DNA from: Candidatus Fluviicola riflensis
GTDB taxonomy: Bacteria > Bacteroidota > Bacteroidia > Flavobacteriales_D > Crocinitomicaceae
Assembly (NCBI GenBank): GCA_002243285.1
Contig: CP022585.1
Span: forward strand, 2,344,641-2,408,640
Direction of reading: 5' to 3'
DNA: 64,000 nucleotides
Position numbers and translations under genes: made by a program. The notes under the pieces were generated by a model. The model was not told the origin of the DNA. It saw nothing but the letters and a program-made list of their open reading frames with translations, and did no database searches. Positions 8,103-16,006 of the stretch are shown here, in pieces (the stretch's first letter is position 1; the number at the start of each line of letters is the position of its first letter).

Positions 8103-9140
8103 TCATTCTGAGGTTTGCACCTTCAACGCTGCCTGTTCACGAATTCGTTCTTCCAGGATATTCGAATAACGCAAGGCCGCATCTTTTCCGTCTTCGATAT
8201 ACGCTTTTTGGACCCATTCTTTGGCTTTTGCCAAATCACCCTGAACCTCGTAACCCAACGCTGTGTTGAATGCCGCTTTTGCACGGATTTTACTTTTTGC
8301 GGAGGTTTCGTATACTTCCGTCCAGGTTTTAATGGCGCCTTCCCAGTCTCTCGACAATGCCTGACGTTCCCCACGTTCCATCGCACCTTTTTTTCCTTTG
8401 TACATATCGCGGTGTTCCCAATAATAAAGTGGCACCACGTTCATCGAAAATTCGCTGCCGGTTTCATAACTGACTTCAATCAACGCCTGATTTTTCTTGA
8501 TCAGCTTGGCTACCGCATCAATCGGGTTTGTTGATTGCTGCTTCCAGATTTTCTCATAATCGAAGCGGTCTTCATACAGAATGCTCTTTGTTTTCGGGTA
8601 GTAAATTCTGAATCCGGCATGTGCTTTGGCTGTTCCGCGTGCTTCGACTTGTCCGCCACTGCCATTTAATACGCTACCGACAGCCGCCGCCGCAGTAGCA
8701 CTCGGATTTAGAACAGAAAAGTCCGTGTCAAAATATTCCAAAACGATCAGCGCATCCACCGAATGCGCAGCGCAGATACTGTCGACCATCGTCCACGGAA
8801 GTTGCGCTCCGAATGCAATACTTCGTTCATCGGGCGCATTCATCGTGCCTTCTACACGCGTTGTTTTGAAACGTGCACTGGTATTGAGCGTTTCAACCAT
8901 TCCACGCAAACATTCTTCCGACAAATCTTTGTCCTGTGCAGGCATTTCAACGGTCAACGTACTTTCCAATGTTGGTTTTGAAGTTGGAATGGACCGGTTA
9001 ACAATCGCAATATTTTTGATCTCCGGATCCACCGTAATTTCAGCTGCACGCATCACTTCCACGTTCATACCGCGGATTCCGGAACAGGAATAAATCAATA
9101 ACAATAATGCAAAAGGAGAAGTTTTCAGAAGTAGTTTCAT
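8103..9140 (-). CDS. DUF6340-like TPR lipoprotein
   Basis: A 345-residue protein starting at ATG 9140 (MKLLLKTSPFALLLLIYSCSG), a clear lipoprotein signal with lipidated Cys at residue 18. An alpha/beta domain (AIVNRSIPTSKPT, VDALIVLEYFDT) precedes a helical C-terminus with two tetratricopeptide-like repeats (WEGAIKTWTEVYETSAKSK, ALGYEVQGDLAKAKEW). This layout matches DUF6340 proteins of Bacteroidota, whose function is unknown; TPRs suggest protein-protein contacts at the membrane. The longer frame upstream of 9140 is rejected because it would bury the signal peptide. Confidence 0.75.
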   Translation of the reverse strand: MKLLLKTSPFALLLLIYSCSGIRGMNVEVMRAAEITVDPEIKNIAIVNRSIPTSKPTLESTLTVEMPAQDKDLSEECLRGMVETLNTSARFKTTRVEGTMNAPDERSIAFGAQLPWTMVDSICAAHSVDALIVLEYFDTDFSVLNPSATAAAAVGSVLNGSGGQVEARGTAKAHAGFRIYYPKTKSILYEDRFDYEKIWKQQSTNPIDAVAKLIKKNQALIEVSYETGSEFSMNVVPLYYWEHRDMYKGKKGAMERGERQALSRDWEGAIKTWTEVYETSAKSKIRAKAAFNTALGYEVQGDLAKAKEWVQKAYIEDGKDAALRYSNILEERIREQAALKVQTSE

Positions 9141-9250
9141 CGTAGTGTTTTTTAGTATAAATAACAGCAATACAAATCCTTTGCCATTTTTATTTCCGAC
9201 CAAATATAATTGATTTTGGTTCAAATTCCATCCATTAAAAATGGTAAGAG

Positions 9251-9377
9251 GTTCCCCACGAATGCACTAATTTTTGCGTCCTAACGGACACGCTTATGTT
9301 TGACAATGTTACTACAATGTCTGTTCTAATTGTTGGCGAGTGCGTTAGCCGAGCTATAATTCGTGCATTCGTGGGAA
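9251..9377. repeat. Palindromic element, copy A (CCCACGAATGCAC ends)
   Basis: About 125 bp with terminal inverted repeats CCCACGAATGCAC (9255-9267) and GTGCATTCGTGGG (9363-9375). Inside are TCCTAACGGACACGC and the block GTGCGTTAGCCGAGC. Read in reverse complement it aligns with the element at 54400-54517 in the ends, in the GCTCGGCTAAC block and in the CCGTTAGGA block, while the centre has diverged. No transposase is encoded, so it is a non-autonomous repeat. Confidence 0.65.
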
Positions 9378-9451
9378 ATATAACGTCTTGGCTAGCTGAG
9401 ACAAATCATCCTATTTCCGGCTTCGGATTTATTTCGTGGGAAGAGAAACAG

Positions 9452-9459
9452 TATATTTG
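9452..9459 (+). promoter_or_regulatory. -7 promoter box of the CBS-like gene
   Basis: TATATTTG, a full match to TAnnTTTG, lies 14 nt before ATG 9474. Confidence 0.5.
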
Positions 9460-9473
9460 CAAAAAATCAATTG

Positions 9474-10835
9474 ATGAAAATCTACAACAATATATTGGAA
9501 ACCATCGGGAATACGCCGTTGGTGAAATTGAATAAACTGACCGCTGATGTCAAAGCGACCGTGCTTGCCAAAGTGGAAACAACCAATCCCGGAAACTCGG
9601 TAAAAGACCGGATGGCCGTGAAAATGATCGAAGATGCTGAAGCTTCAGGTTTGTTAAAACCAGGAGGAACAATCATTGAAGGAACTTCAGGAAATACGGG
9701 AATGGGCCTTGCCTTGGTCGCGATCATTAAAGGTTATAAATTGATTTGTGTTCTCAACGACAAGCAGTCGAAAGAGAAAATGGATATTTTGCGTGCTGTT
9801 GGCGCTGAAGTGGTTGTTTGTCCGACCGCTGTTGAACCGACAGATCCGCGTTCTTATTACTCGGTTTCCAAACGTTTGGCGAAAGAAATTCCGAATTCGT
9901 GGTACGTAAATCAGTACGATAACTTGTCGAACCGAATAGCGCATTACGAACAAACCGGTCCTGAAATCTGGGAACAAACCGACGGAAAAGTCACGCACTT
10001 TGTTGTGGGAGTTGGAACTGGTGGAACCATTTCCGGAGTTGGCAAATACCTGAAAGAGAAAAATCCGAACATCAAAATATGGGGAATCGACACCTACGGA
10101 TCGGTGTTCAAAAAATACAAGGAAACAGGTGTTTTCGACGAGAATGAAATCTATCCGTACATCACGGAAGGGATTGGTGAAGATATTTTGCCGGCGAATG
10201 TTGACTTCGACGTGATCGACCTTTTTGAAAAAGTAACCGATAAAGATGCGGCTGTTTATACCCGCAGACTGGCACGCGAAGAAGGAATCTTTGTAGGGAA
10301 TTCGGCCGGTGCAGCTATCGGTGGATTGTTGCAACTGAAAGACAAACTGACAGCCGACGATGTGGTTGTAGTGTTATTCCACGATCATGGAAGCCGTTAT
10401 GTTGGGAAAATCTTCAACGACGATTGGATGCGTGAGCGCGGATTCCTGGACGAGAACCTGAGAACTGCCGAAGATTTAATTGCTCGGCATGCCGACCAGC
10501 CTTTGGTTACTTTGTATTCGGAAGAATTGGTTTCGCATGCCATCATGAAAATGCGCAAATTCAATATTTCGCAGATTCCGGTACTGAAAGACGGACAGTT
10601 TGTAGGATCGCTTAGTGACAACCAGGTTTACCAATTGCTGGTTGACAATCCTACGTTGCGTGATACGCCAATTTCCAAAGTAATGCAGGCGCCTTTCCCG
10701 GTTGTGCAGTCAACCACCAAAATTGAGGATGTTGCCAAACTGATCAATAACGATGTTCCTGCTGTTTTGGTTGAACGCTCCAACGGTAACAAGCATATTT
10801 TAACGCGCCAGGATATTATTTCATCATTGTCCTGA
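9474..10835 (+). CDS. Cystathionine beta-synthase-type PLP enzyme with CBS pair
   Basis: A 453-residue protein with a fold-type II PLP domain (about 1-320) followed by two CBS domains (about 335-453). The Schiff-base Lys is K44 in NPGNSVKDRMA, the substrate loop is EGTSGNTGMG and the phosphate-binding loop GVGTGGTISG. PLP enzymes of this layout condense serine or O-acetylserine with homocysteine or sulfide; the Bateman pair is a likely regulatory nucleotide or SAM site. No heme-binding N-terminal extension is present. ATG 9474 is preferred over TTG 9471. Nine nt separate it from the next gene. Whether it acts as CBS or cysteine synthase cannot be settled from sequence. Confidence 0.9.
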   Translation: MKIYNNILETIGNTPLVKLNKLTADVKATVLAKVETTNPGNSVKDRMAVKMIEDAEASGLLKPGGTIIEGTSGNTGMGLALVAIIKGYKLICVLNDKQSKEKMDILRAVGAEVVVCPTAVEPTDPRSYYSVSKRLAKEIPNSWYVNQYDNLSNRIAHYEQTGPEIWEQTDGKVTHFVVGVGTGGTISGVGKYLKEKNPNIKIWGIDTYGSVFKKYKETGVFDENEIYPYITEGIGEDILPANVDFDVIDLFEKVTDKDAAVYTRRLAREEGIFVGNSAGAAIGGLLQLKDKLTADDVVVVLFHDHGSRYVGKIFNDDWMRERGFLDENLRTAEDLIARHADQPLVTLYSEELVSHAIMKMRKFNISQIPVLKDGQFVGSLSDNQVYQLLVDNPTLRDTPISKVMQAPFPVVQSTTKIEDVAKLINNDVPAVLVERSNGNKHILTRQDIISSLS

Positions 10836-10844
10836 TTTTCGTTT

Positions 10845-11630
10845 ATGGACAGCATCACAACAACTGACCAAATGGGACGAACGGTTTCCATACCATTTCC
10901 CGTACGTCGAATCGTTTCGCTGGTGCCGTCACAAACTGAACTACTCGTCGATCTGGGAGTGGAAGATCTCCTGGTCGGCGTTACCAAATTCTGTGTTCAC
11001 CCCGCAGGAATGAAAGAGCGAGTGGGACAAATCGGCGGAACCAAAACGGTGAAGATCGACAAAGTCATTGCCCTGAAACCCGATTTGGTAATCGGCAATA
11101 AAGAAGAAAACCTACAGTCGGATATTGAAGAGCTGGAACAACACCTTCCCGTTTGGATGAGCGATATTCACGATCTCGAAACAGCGTTGAATATGATCCG
11201 GCATGTTGGTTCGTTGGTTGAAAAAGGAAAAAAGGCACTTGAGGTAATCGACTCCATTCAACAGAAATTCAATCAGTTAGATCAAGTTGAGAAAAGCAAT
11301 AAATTAACCCGCGTTCTTTACCTGATTTGGCGAAAACCGTATATGGCGGCTGGTAAAGGAACATTTATCGACGATTGCCTGAAACGTTGTGGTTGGATAA
11401 ATTGCATTTCGGAAACGCGTTATCCTGAAATTGATACTACGTCTCTCAATCCGGATTTGATTTTATTGAGTTCGGAGCCTTATCCATTCAAAGAAAACCA
11501 CATTGAAGAATTGCAGGTACTTTTCCCGAAAGCAAAAATTGAATTGGTCGACGGCGAATATTTTTCCTGGTACGGAACACGACTACTGGGTGCCCCGGAT
11601 TATTTCATCGATTTATTGGACCGCACCTAA
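10845..11630 (+). CDS. Helical-backbone metal receptor (BtuF/FecB-like) without signal peptide
   Basis: A 261-residue protein of the periplasmic binding protein fold used for cobalamin and iron complexes: RIVSLVPSQTELLVDLG near the start, LKPDLVIGNKEE, and a long central helix (about 110-150). There is no signal peptide or lipobox, so it is predicted cytoplasmic, unusual for a transporter receptor; similar leaderless forms are common in Bacteroidota. No ABC permease or ATPase lies nearby. It follows the CBS-like gene in the same transcript. Its 3' end overlaps the convergent gene by 18 nt. Confidence 0.82.
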   Translation: MDSITTTDQMGRTVSIPFPVRRIVSLVPSQTELLVDLGVEDLLVGVTKFCVHPAGMKERVGQIGGTKTVKIDKVIALKPDLVIGNKEENLQSDIEELEQHLPVWMSDIHDLETALNMIRHVGSLVEKGKKALEVIDSIQQKFNQLDQVEKSNKLTRVLYLIWRKPYMAAGKGTFIDDCLKRCGWINCISETRYPEIDTTSLNPDLILLSSEPYPFKENHIEELQVLFPKAKIELVDGEYFSWYGTRLLGAPDYFIDLLDRT

Positions 11631-12926
11631 AGCTACCAGCAATTTCACCAACTCGTGTAAAGCATAAGCGTCGTCTTTGAAATTAATTGTGCCTTTAAGC
11701 GAAACATTGGTTCCTTTTTGAGAAGCGGTGAAATGAATGTCTTTTGCAGCATTCGTGAATTTTTTGGCCGCTCCAACTCCCGGAATTACATCCATAAATG
11801 CTGTAATCAGCCGATTTCCTTCGATCACCAATAAAGGTTTGAACGAACCCTTTATCGTTACCAAATCCGTTTGTTTTTGACGGATCACACTTGACGGATC
11901 TATCCCGATAAAGATGGTGTGATCATCCAACTGAACAACTTCATACTTCATATAGCCCAATTGGATCGTATGATCGTCGTATTTCAGATCTTCCGGAATG
12001 GAATCAAACAATTCCTTCATCAAAACTGGCGTCTCTGTTTCAAAAATCGCGTTTATCTTCGGTAAGATGAGCATTCCACCTTTCACTTTTTCCACTATGA
12101 CACCCTGATAATCAATCGTTACGGCCCGTAATTCCGGAAATTGATAATTTCCGATAGGTAATAGTTTGTTCAATGAATCTGAAAGTCCTTTCGGAATAAT
12201 CGAAGTGGAGATCAGTAATGCATTGGATTTCAAGGAGTAATTGGCTGGCTTCAGGTTCTTTTCCGCTGTAAAATGGCCGCTAAACGATAGTTGATGTGGT
12301 TCATGCTGTAAGTCAAAGTGAGCTGGCTTTTTATTCTTCTTCGCAGGCAAGTCGACAGACATAAATGCTTTGCTGCCTTTGGTTTTTGTTGATTCGGTAT
12401 TGCTGTTGTTCAGGAATTTTTCTGCGATAGCTTTCAGTTCCTTGTTTGAAAGCGATGTTTTTGGCAGCTGTGAAAGGATCAATCCCGTATTGTTTTTTAC
12501 GGCAAATGATTGACTGGAATTCAGGTATTTAGGAATGTTTTTCTGAAACAATTCTTCATCCAGTACTTTCACCAAAAATCCAACGTAATTCGTGTTGTTT
12601 TCCTTTACACCGAATGCCAAAACGGGTTGACTGAAATCGATGGCTAAACTCCCGTATTCGCGTCGCTTTTCCAGGCGATTATCGGTTATGTTTTTCAGTT
12701 CTTTGAAAAACGAATCGTCTTTTGTTTCGAACAGAAGCGTATAGGTTTCGTCTTTCGCTAACTGGCTCGCATCCAACCGGACTACCCAATTAGCAGCTTT
12801 TGGGACAAGAATTGATTCGGGTGGCGTTTCGGTTCCAAACACTTCAAAAAGAACAAGGCCGATAATTCCAAGTACGCCGAAGAGCAGGACCAGGAAAAAA
12901 TGAAGTATTCGAAATTTCAGTTGCAT
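11613..12926 (-). CDS. Hypothetical membrane-anchored protein
   Basis: A 437-residue protein with one N-terminal transmembrane helix (about 7-29, FFLVLLFGVLGIIGLVLFEVF) and a large extracytoplasmic part rich in beta-strand patterns. Segments such as ANWVVRLDASQLAKDE recall DUF3352-like or DUF4836-like periplasmic proteins, but no family can be assigned. The C-terminus overlaps the convergent metal-receptor gene. Conserved architecture but unknown role. Confidence 0.65.
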   Translation of the reverse strand: MQLKFRILHFFLVLLFGVLGIIGLVLFEVFGTETPPESILVPKAANWVVRLDASQLAKDETYTLLFETKDDSFFKELKNITDNRLEKRREYGSLAIDFSQPVLAFGVKENNTNYVGFLVKVLDEELFQKNIPKYLNSSQSFAVKNNTGLILSQLPKTSLSNKELKAIAEKFLNNSNTESTKTKGSKAFMSVDLPAKKNKKPAHFDLQHEPHQLSFSGHFTAEKNLKPANYSLKSNALLISTSIIPKGLSDSLNKLLPIGNYQFPELRAVTIDYQGVIVEKVKGGMLILPKINAIFETETPVLMKELFDSIPEDLKYDDHTIQLGYMKYEVVQLDDHTIFIGIDPSSVIRQKQTDLVTIKGSFKPLLVIEGNRLITAFMDVIPGVGAAKKFTNAAKDIHFTASQKGTNVSLKGTINFKDDAYALHELVKLLVALGAVQ

Positions 12927-12955
12927 TTCATAAAAGTAATTCTTTCCTGAAATTG

Positions 12956-12963
12956 TACCTTTG
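12956..12963 (+). promoter_or_regulatory. -7 promoter box of the PlsC-like gene
   Basis: TACCTTTG matches TAnnTTTG and lies 5 nt before ATG 12969, again suggesting a leaderless transcript. Confidence 0.5.
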
Positions 12964-12968
12964 TTTTT

Positions 12969-13553
12969 ATGGGAAAAATCTGTTTCTGGTTATTGAAGCT
13001 GTTCGGATGGAAAATTGATACGTCTGCTCCGCGAAATGTGAAGCAAGCCGTAATCGTAATGGGCCCGCACACTTCTAACTGGGATTTTATCATTGGAAAG
13101 ATGGCTTTTGCTCAATACAAAGTCAACGCGAAATTTCTCATTAAAAAGGAATTGTTCAAACCCCCGATGGGCTGGCTGCTCAAAGCGATGGGCGGTATTC
13201 CGGTTGATCGTAAGAAAAACAACAACATTACCGAACAAGCCGTAAAATACTTCCGTGAACACGAAACCTGTTACCTGGTTTTTACACCGGAAGGCACCAG
13301 AAAGTACAGTCCGCACTGGAAAAAAGGATTTTACTATATTGCTCAGAATGCCAATGTGCCAATTTACATAGCGTACATCGATTACAAGCGCAAGATGGGC
13401 GGGTTCCATTCGCTTTTTACTCCAACCGGCGATGCCGATGCGGATATCCGTTACATCAAGTCGGTATTGGTCGAATTCCAGGGGAAAGTTCCTGAAAACG
13501 GCATCCGTAGAGAAGAAATCGAACCTGCTCTCAAAAAACAAGTCAAATCATGA
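12969..13553 (+). CDS. PlsC-like 1-acyl-glycerol-3-phosphate acyltransferase
   Basis: A 194-residue acyltransferase with the HX4D catalytic motif at H34-D39 (GPHTSNWD) and the substrate-binding FTPEGTR at about 105-111. It lacks an N-terminal membrane helix and is shorter than classical PlsC, fitting the small Bacteroidota subfamily that acylates lysophospholipids or other lipids. Its stop overlaps the ATG of the next gene by four bases (ATGA), tying it translationally to the HipA-like kinase. Confidence 0.88.
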   Translation: MGKICFWLLKLFGWKIDTSAPRNVKQAVIVMGPHTSNWDFIIGKMAFAQYKVNAKFLIKKELFKPPMGWLLKAMGGIPVDRKKNNNITEQAVKYFREHETCYLVFTPEGTRKYSPHWKKGFYYIAQNANVPIYIAYIDYKRKMGGFHSLFTPTGDADADIRYIKSVLVEFQGKVPENGIRREEIEPALKKQVKS

Positions 13554-14341
13554 AGCTAGAAACACTCCGCACGGTAGCTGTGACACGTTACATTGCACCT
13601 TTGCGCGAAGGTGGCTCGTTACCGGCTTTGGTGGAAGCAGATGATGATTTTAAGTATGTCTTAAAATTTAAAGGCGCAGGTCATGGTACCAAAGCATTGA
13701 TTTCCGAATTCCTGGGTGGCCAGCTGGCGCGCGTGTTGGGATTGAAACTTCCTGAATTGGTATTTATTACGCTCGACGAAGATTTTGGCAGATCTGAGGC
13801 TGATGAAGAAATCCAGGATTTACTGCGCGGTAGCCATGGTTTGAACCTCGGTTTGCACTTTTTGTCGGGAGCCATTACGTTTGATCCGGTGGTTACGACT
13901 ATTGATTCGCTTCTGGCTTCGAAAATTGTGTGGCTGGATGCGTTTCTTACGAACATCGACCGCACGTTTCGCAATACCAATATGTTGATCTGGAACAAGG
14001 AATTGTGGCTGATCGATCACGGCGCTTCGTTTTATTTTCATCATTCTTGGGACAATTGGGAACAAAACGCCAAAAGTCCATTCAGCTATGTGAAAGACCA
14101 TGTTTTACTGGATCGTGCCACACAACTGGATGAAGTAAATACTCAGTTTACCTCCATTTTAACCGACGAATTATTCCGACAATTGGTAGATCAGATTCCT
14201 TCCGAATGGCTGCAATGGGAAGGAAACGAGTTGTCGGAAGACGAAATCAGAGGAGTATACCATCAGTTTTTATCCATCCGGTTGGCCCATTCGGCTAACT
14301 TTCTAAACGAAGCGCAAGATGCCCGAAAAAAAACTGTATGA
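13550..14341 (+). CDS. HipA-like kinase family protein
   Basis: A 263-residue protein related to the catalytic half of HipA. Visible elements are the ATP-binding Lys in YVLKFKG (K39), a catalytic loop WLDAFLTNIDRTFRNTN with D137, N142 and N144, and the metal-binding LIDHG (D156). The N-terminal HipA extension and a HipB-type DNA-binding partner are absent. The family usually sits next to a DUF3037 gene, as here. A phosphotransfer activity is predicted from these residues; the substrate is unknown. Confidence 0.82.
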   Translation: MKLETLRTVAVTRYIAPLREGGSLPALVEADDDFKYVLKFKGAGHGTKALISEFLGGQLARVLGLKLPELVFITLDEDFGRSEADEEIQDLLRGSHGLNLGLHFLSGAITFDPVVTTIDSLLASKIVWLDAFLTNIDRTFRNTNMLIWNKELWLIDHGASFYFHHSWDNWEQNAKSPFSYVKDHVLLDRATQLDEVNTQFTSILTDELFRQLVDQIPSEWLQWEGNELSEDEIRGVYHQFLSIRLAHSANFLNEAQDARKKTV

Positions 14342-14702
14342 GTACGCGGTAATTCGCCTGGTGCCGAAAGTTGAGCGGGAGGAATTCATCAACATCGGGA
14401 TTATCTTGTTTTCGAAGAAAGCGAACTTCATCAAAGTATTGGTCGATATCGACGAAGAACGATTGAAACTCTTTTCGGGTGAAATCGATTGCAATCAGCT
14501 GCGCGAAAATCTCGATGCGTTTGAACGGATCAGCAGGGGTGAACATAACGCCGGGCCAATTGCAAAGGAAGATTTACCGTCCCGGTTTCGCTGGCTTACG
14601 GCTATCCGCAGTTCCATGATCCAAACTTCGCGCCCACATCCTGGGAAGGCTGATGATCTGGAGGTTGCAGCGGTGCAGTTGTTGAAGGAATATGTGGGAT
14701 GA
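14319..14702 (+). CDS. DUF3037 family protein
   Basis: A 127-residue cytoplasmic protein with the DUF3037 opening LYEYAVIRLVPKVEREEFIN and the conserved IGIILFSKKANF. It overlaps the HipA-like kinase by 23 nt, and this pair is conserved in many bacteria. DUF3037 may be a regulator, partner or substrate of the kinase; neither has been shown here. Confidence 0.85.
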   Translation: MPEKKLYEYAVIRLVPKVEREEFINIGIILFSKKANFIKVLVDIDEERLKLFSGEIDCNQLRENLDAFERISRGEHNAGPIAKEDLPSRFRWLTAIRSSMIQTSRPHPGKADDLEVAAVQLLKEYVG

Positions 14703-14760
14703 TTGTCTTAGTTGGGGTATCATTTTAGGAGGGAATTGGATACACCTAAAAATCGGAGAC

Positions 14761-14943
14761 TTATTTCCTAAAAGAATCCGTGCGTTTATCATACCCATAC
14801 GGACAATGCTTGCAGCCACTTTTACAGCAATGACCACGTTTCAAATGGTATTTCTCCGTAAAAACAAGGAAACCCATTTCATTGTAATAGAAATCTTCCG
14901 GATCTAAACCGTTATTTTTGGGAAGTGGACGATCATCGTTCAT
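14761..14943 (-). CDS. Small Cys-rich DUF5522 protein
   Basis: Sixty residues ending with a compact metal-binding-like cluster, GHCCKSGCKHCPYGY (four Cys and two His). This is the DUF5522 signature; the function is unknown. A -7 box lies 4 nt before the ATG. It is divergent from the ACC-deaminase-like gene, with only 24 bp between the two starts. Confidence 0.85.
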   Translation of the reverse strand: MNDDRPLPKNNGLDPEDFYYNEMGFLVFTEKYHLKRGHCCKSGCKHCPYGYDKRTDSFRK

Positions 14944-14947
14944 GCGG

Positions 14948-14955
14948 CAAAATTA
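14948..14955 (-). promoter_or_regulatory. -7 promoter box of the DUF5522 gene
   Basis: TAATTTTG on the minus strand, 4 nt from ATG 14943. The divergent start at 14968 is only 12 bp away, so both genes share this small region. Confidence 0.5.
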
Positions 14956-14967
14956 AGCAAACAAATC

Positions 14968-15873
14968 ATGTCTTTGTCCCGGTTTCAAACGAAACGATCT
15001 ATTTTACAAGAGTTGCAGTTCCCCGATTGGGAAAAACGTTCCATAAGGGTTCTGGTGAAACGCGACGATTTGATCGATCCGTATGTTTCGGGGAATAAAT
15101 GGCGCAAACTCAAGTACATTATCGAACTGGCGCTGCATCAACAACGGGTCGGAATTTTGACGCTGGGTGGTGCTTATTCCAACCATTTACTGGCCACTGC
15201 TTATGCCTGTGAAGCATTCGGATTGAAATCGAAAGCTTTGGTGCGCGGTGAAGAATTGAGTGCTGACAGCAACGAAAATCTTCAACGCTGCACGGAAATG
15301 GGAATGGAATTGCTGTTTATTTCCCGCGAAGAATACAGTGAACGCTACGAAAAAGAACGACAGGAAATCTGGAAACAGCAGCATCCGGATTATTTGTTTG
15401 TCCCCGAAGGCGGCGCCACTTACCACGGATTGATTGGCTGTCAGGAAATCTGGACGGAAATCAACGAACCCATAGATCATGTTTTCGTGGCGCAGGGAAC
15501 AACAACTACCAGTTGCGGACTTTTATTGGGAAGCAATGATAAGACAACGATTCATGTGGTTCCGGTACTCAAAGGATTTGATTCACTGGATGAAATGCGG
15601 CCTTTGCTTTACCAGTTTCTCATTGACAAGGAATTGGTGAACGAATACCTGCAAAGAGTAGTTGTGCATTCAGATGCACATTTCGGAGGCTACGCAAAAA
15701 CAACAATTGAATTAAATCAGTTTATTGAGTTTTGTAAACAAGAACTTGATTTACAGCTTGATCGCGTTTATACCGGAAAGGCGTTTTATGCGTTGATAAA
15801 AGCCTTGGAATCAGAAGAGTTTAACGGAAAAACGATCATGTTTGTGCACACAGGTGGTTTGATAAACGGATAA
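14968..15873 (+). CDS. ACC deaminase / D-cysteine desulfhydrase family PLP enzyme
   Basis: A 301-residue fold-type II PLP enzyme. The Schiff-base Lys is K44 in VSGNKWRKLKYI, followed by TLGGAYSNHLLATAYAC, where the Asn-His pair contacts the substrate carboxylate, and by a Gly-rich VPEGGATYHG region. Family members deaminate 1-aminocyclopropane-1-carboxylate or desulfhydrate D-cysteine; the latter is more usual in bacteria lacking plant association. The exact substrate cannot be read from sequence. Confidence 0.85.
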   Translation: MSLSRFQTKRSILQELQFPDWEKRSIRVLVKRDDLIDPYVSGNKWRKLKYIIELALHQQRVGILTLGGAYSNHLLATAYACEAFGLKSKALVRGEELSADSNENLQRCTEMGMELLFISREEYSERYEKERQEIWKQQHPDYLFVPEGGATYHGLIGCQEIWTEINEPIDHVFVAQGTTTTSCGLLLGSNDKTTIHVVPVLKGFDSLDEMRPLLYQFLIDKELVNEYLQRVVVHSDAHFGGYAKTTIELNQFIEFCKQELDLQLDRVYTGKAFYALIKALESEEFNGKTIMFVHTGGLING

Positions 15874-15950
15874 TTTCACTACGAAGAGAAACATCAGGAC
15901 TGAACAACTTAAAGCTCAATGTTTCTACATGTGGCTCGGGGGAAATGTAG

Positions 15951-15983
15951 TTAAAAAGAAAAGGACCACAATCGCAGTCCTTT
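15951..15983 (-). terminator. Rho-independent terminator of the FKBP genes
   Basis: AAAGGAC (15960-15966) and GTCCTTT (15977-15983) form a perfect 7-bp stem. On the minus strand it is followed by TCTTTTTAA, placing it after the FKBP lipoprotein gene. Confidence 0.7.
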
Positions 15984-16006
15984 CTCAATTTATCTCTGTT
16001 ATAAAA

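Larger units (their letters stand above)
9141..9473. other. Gene-free stretch between divergent genes
   Basis: This 333-bp region contains the palindromic element described at 9251-9377 and the -7 box of the downstream CBS gene. A short open frame across the element is judged not to be a gene. Confidence 0.6.

Noticed and set aside
9296..9535. A 79-codon frame across the palindromic element before the CBS gene
   Set aside because: It reads through an inverted repeat and into the CBS gene in another frame, so it is a by-product of the repeat.
9687..10334. A 215-codon frame opposite the CBS-like gene
   Set aside because: Antisense to a conserved PLP enzyme; no domain seen.
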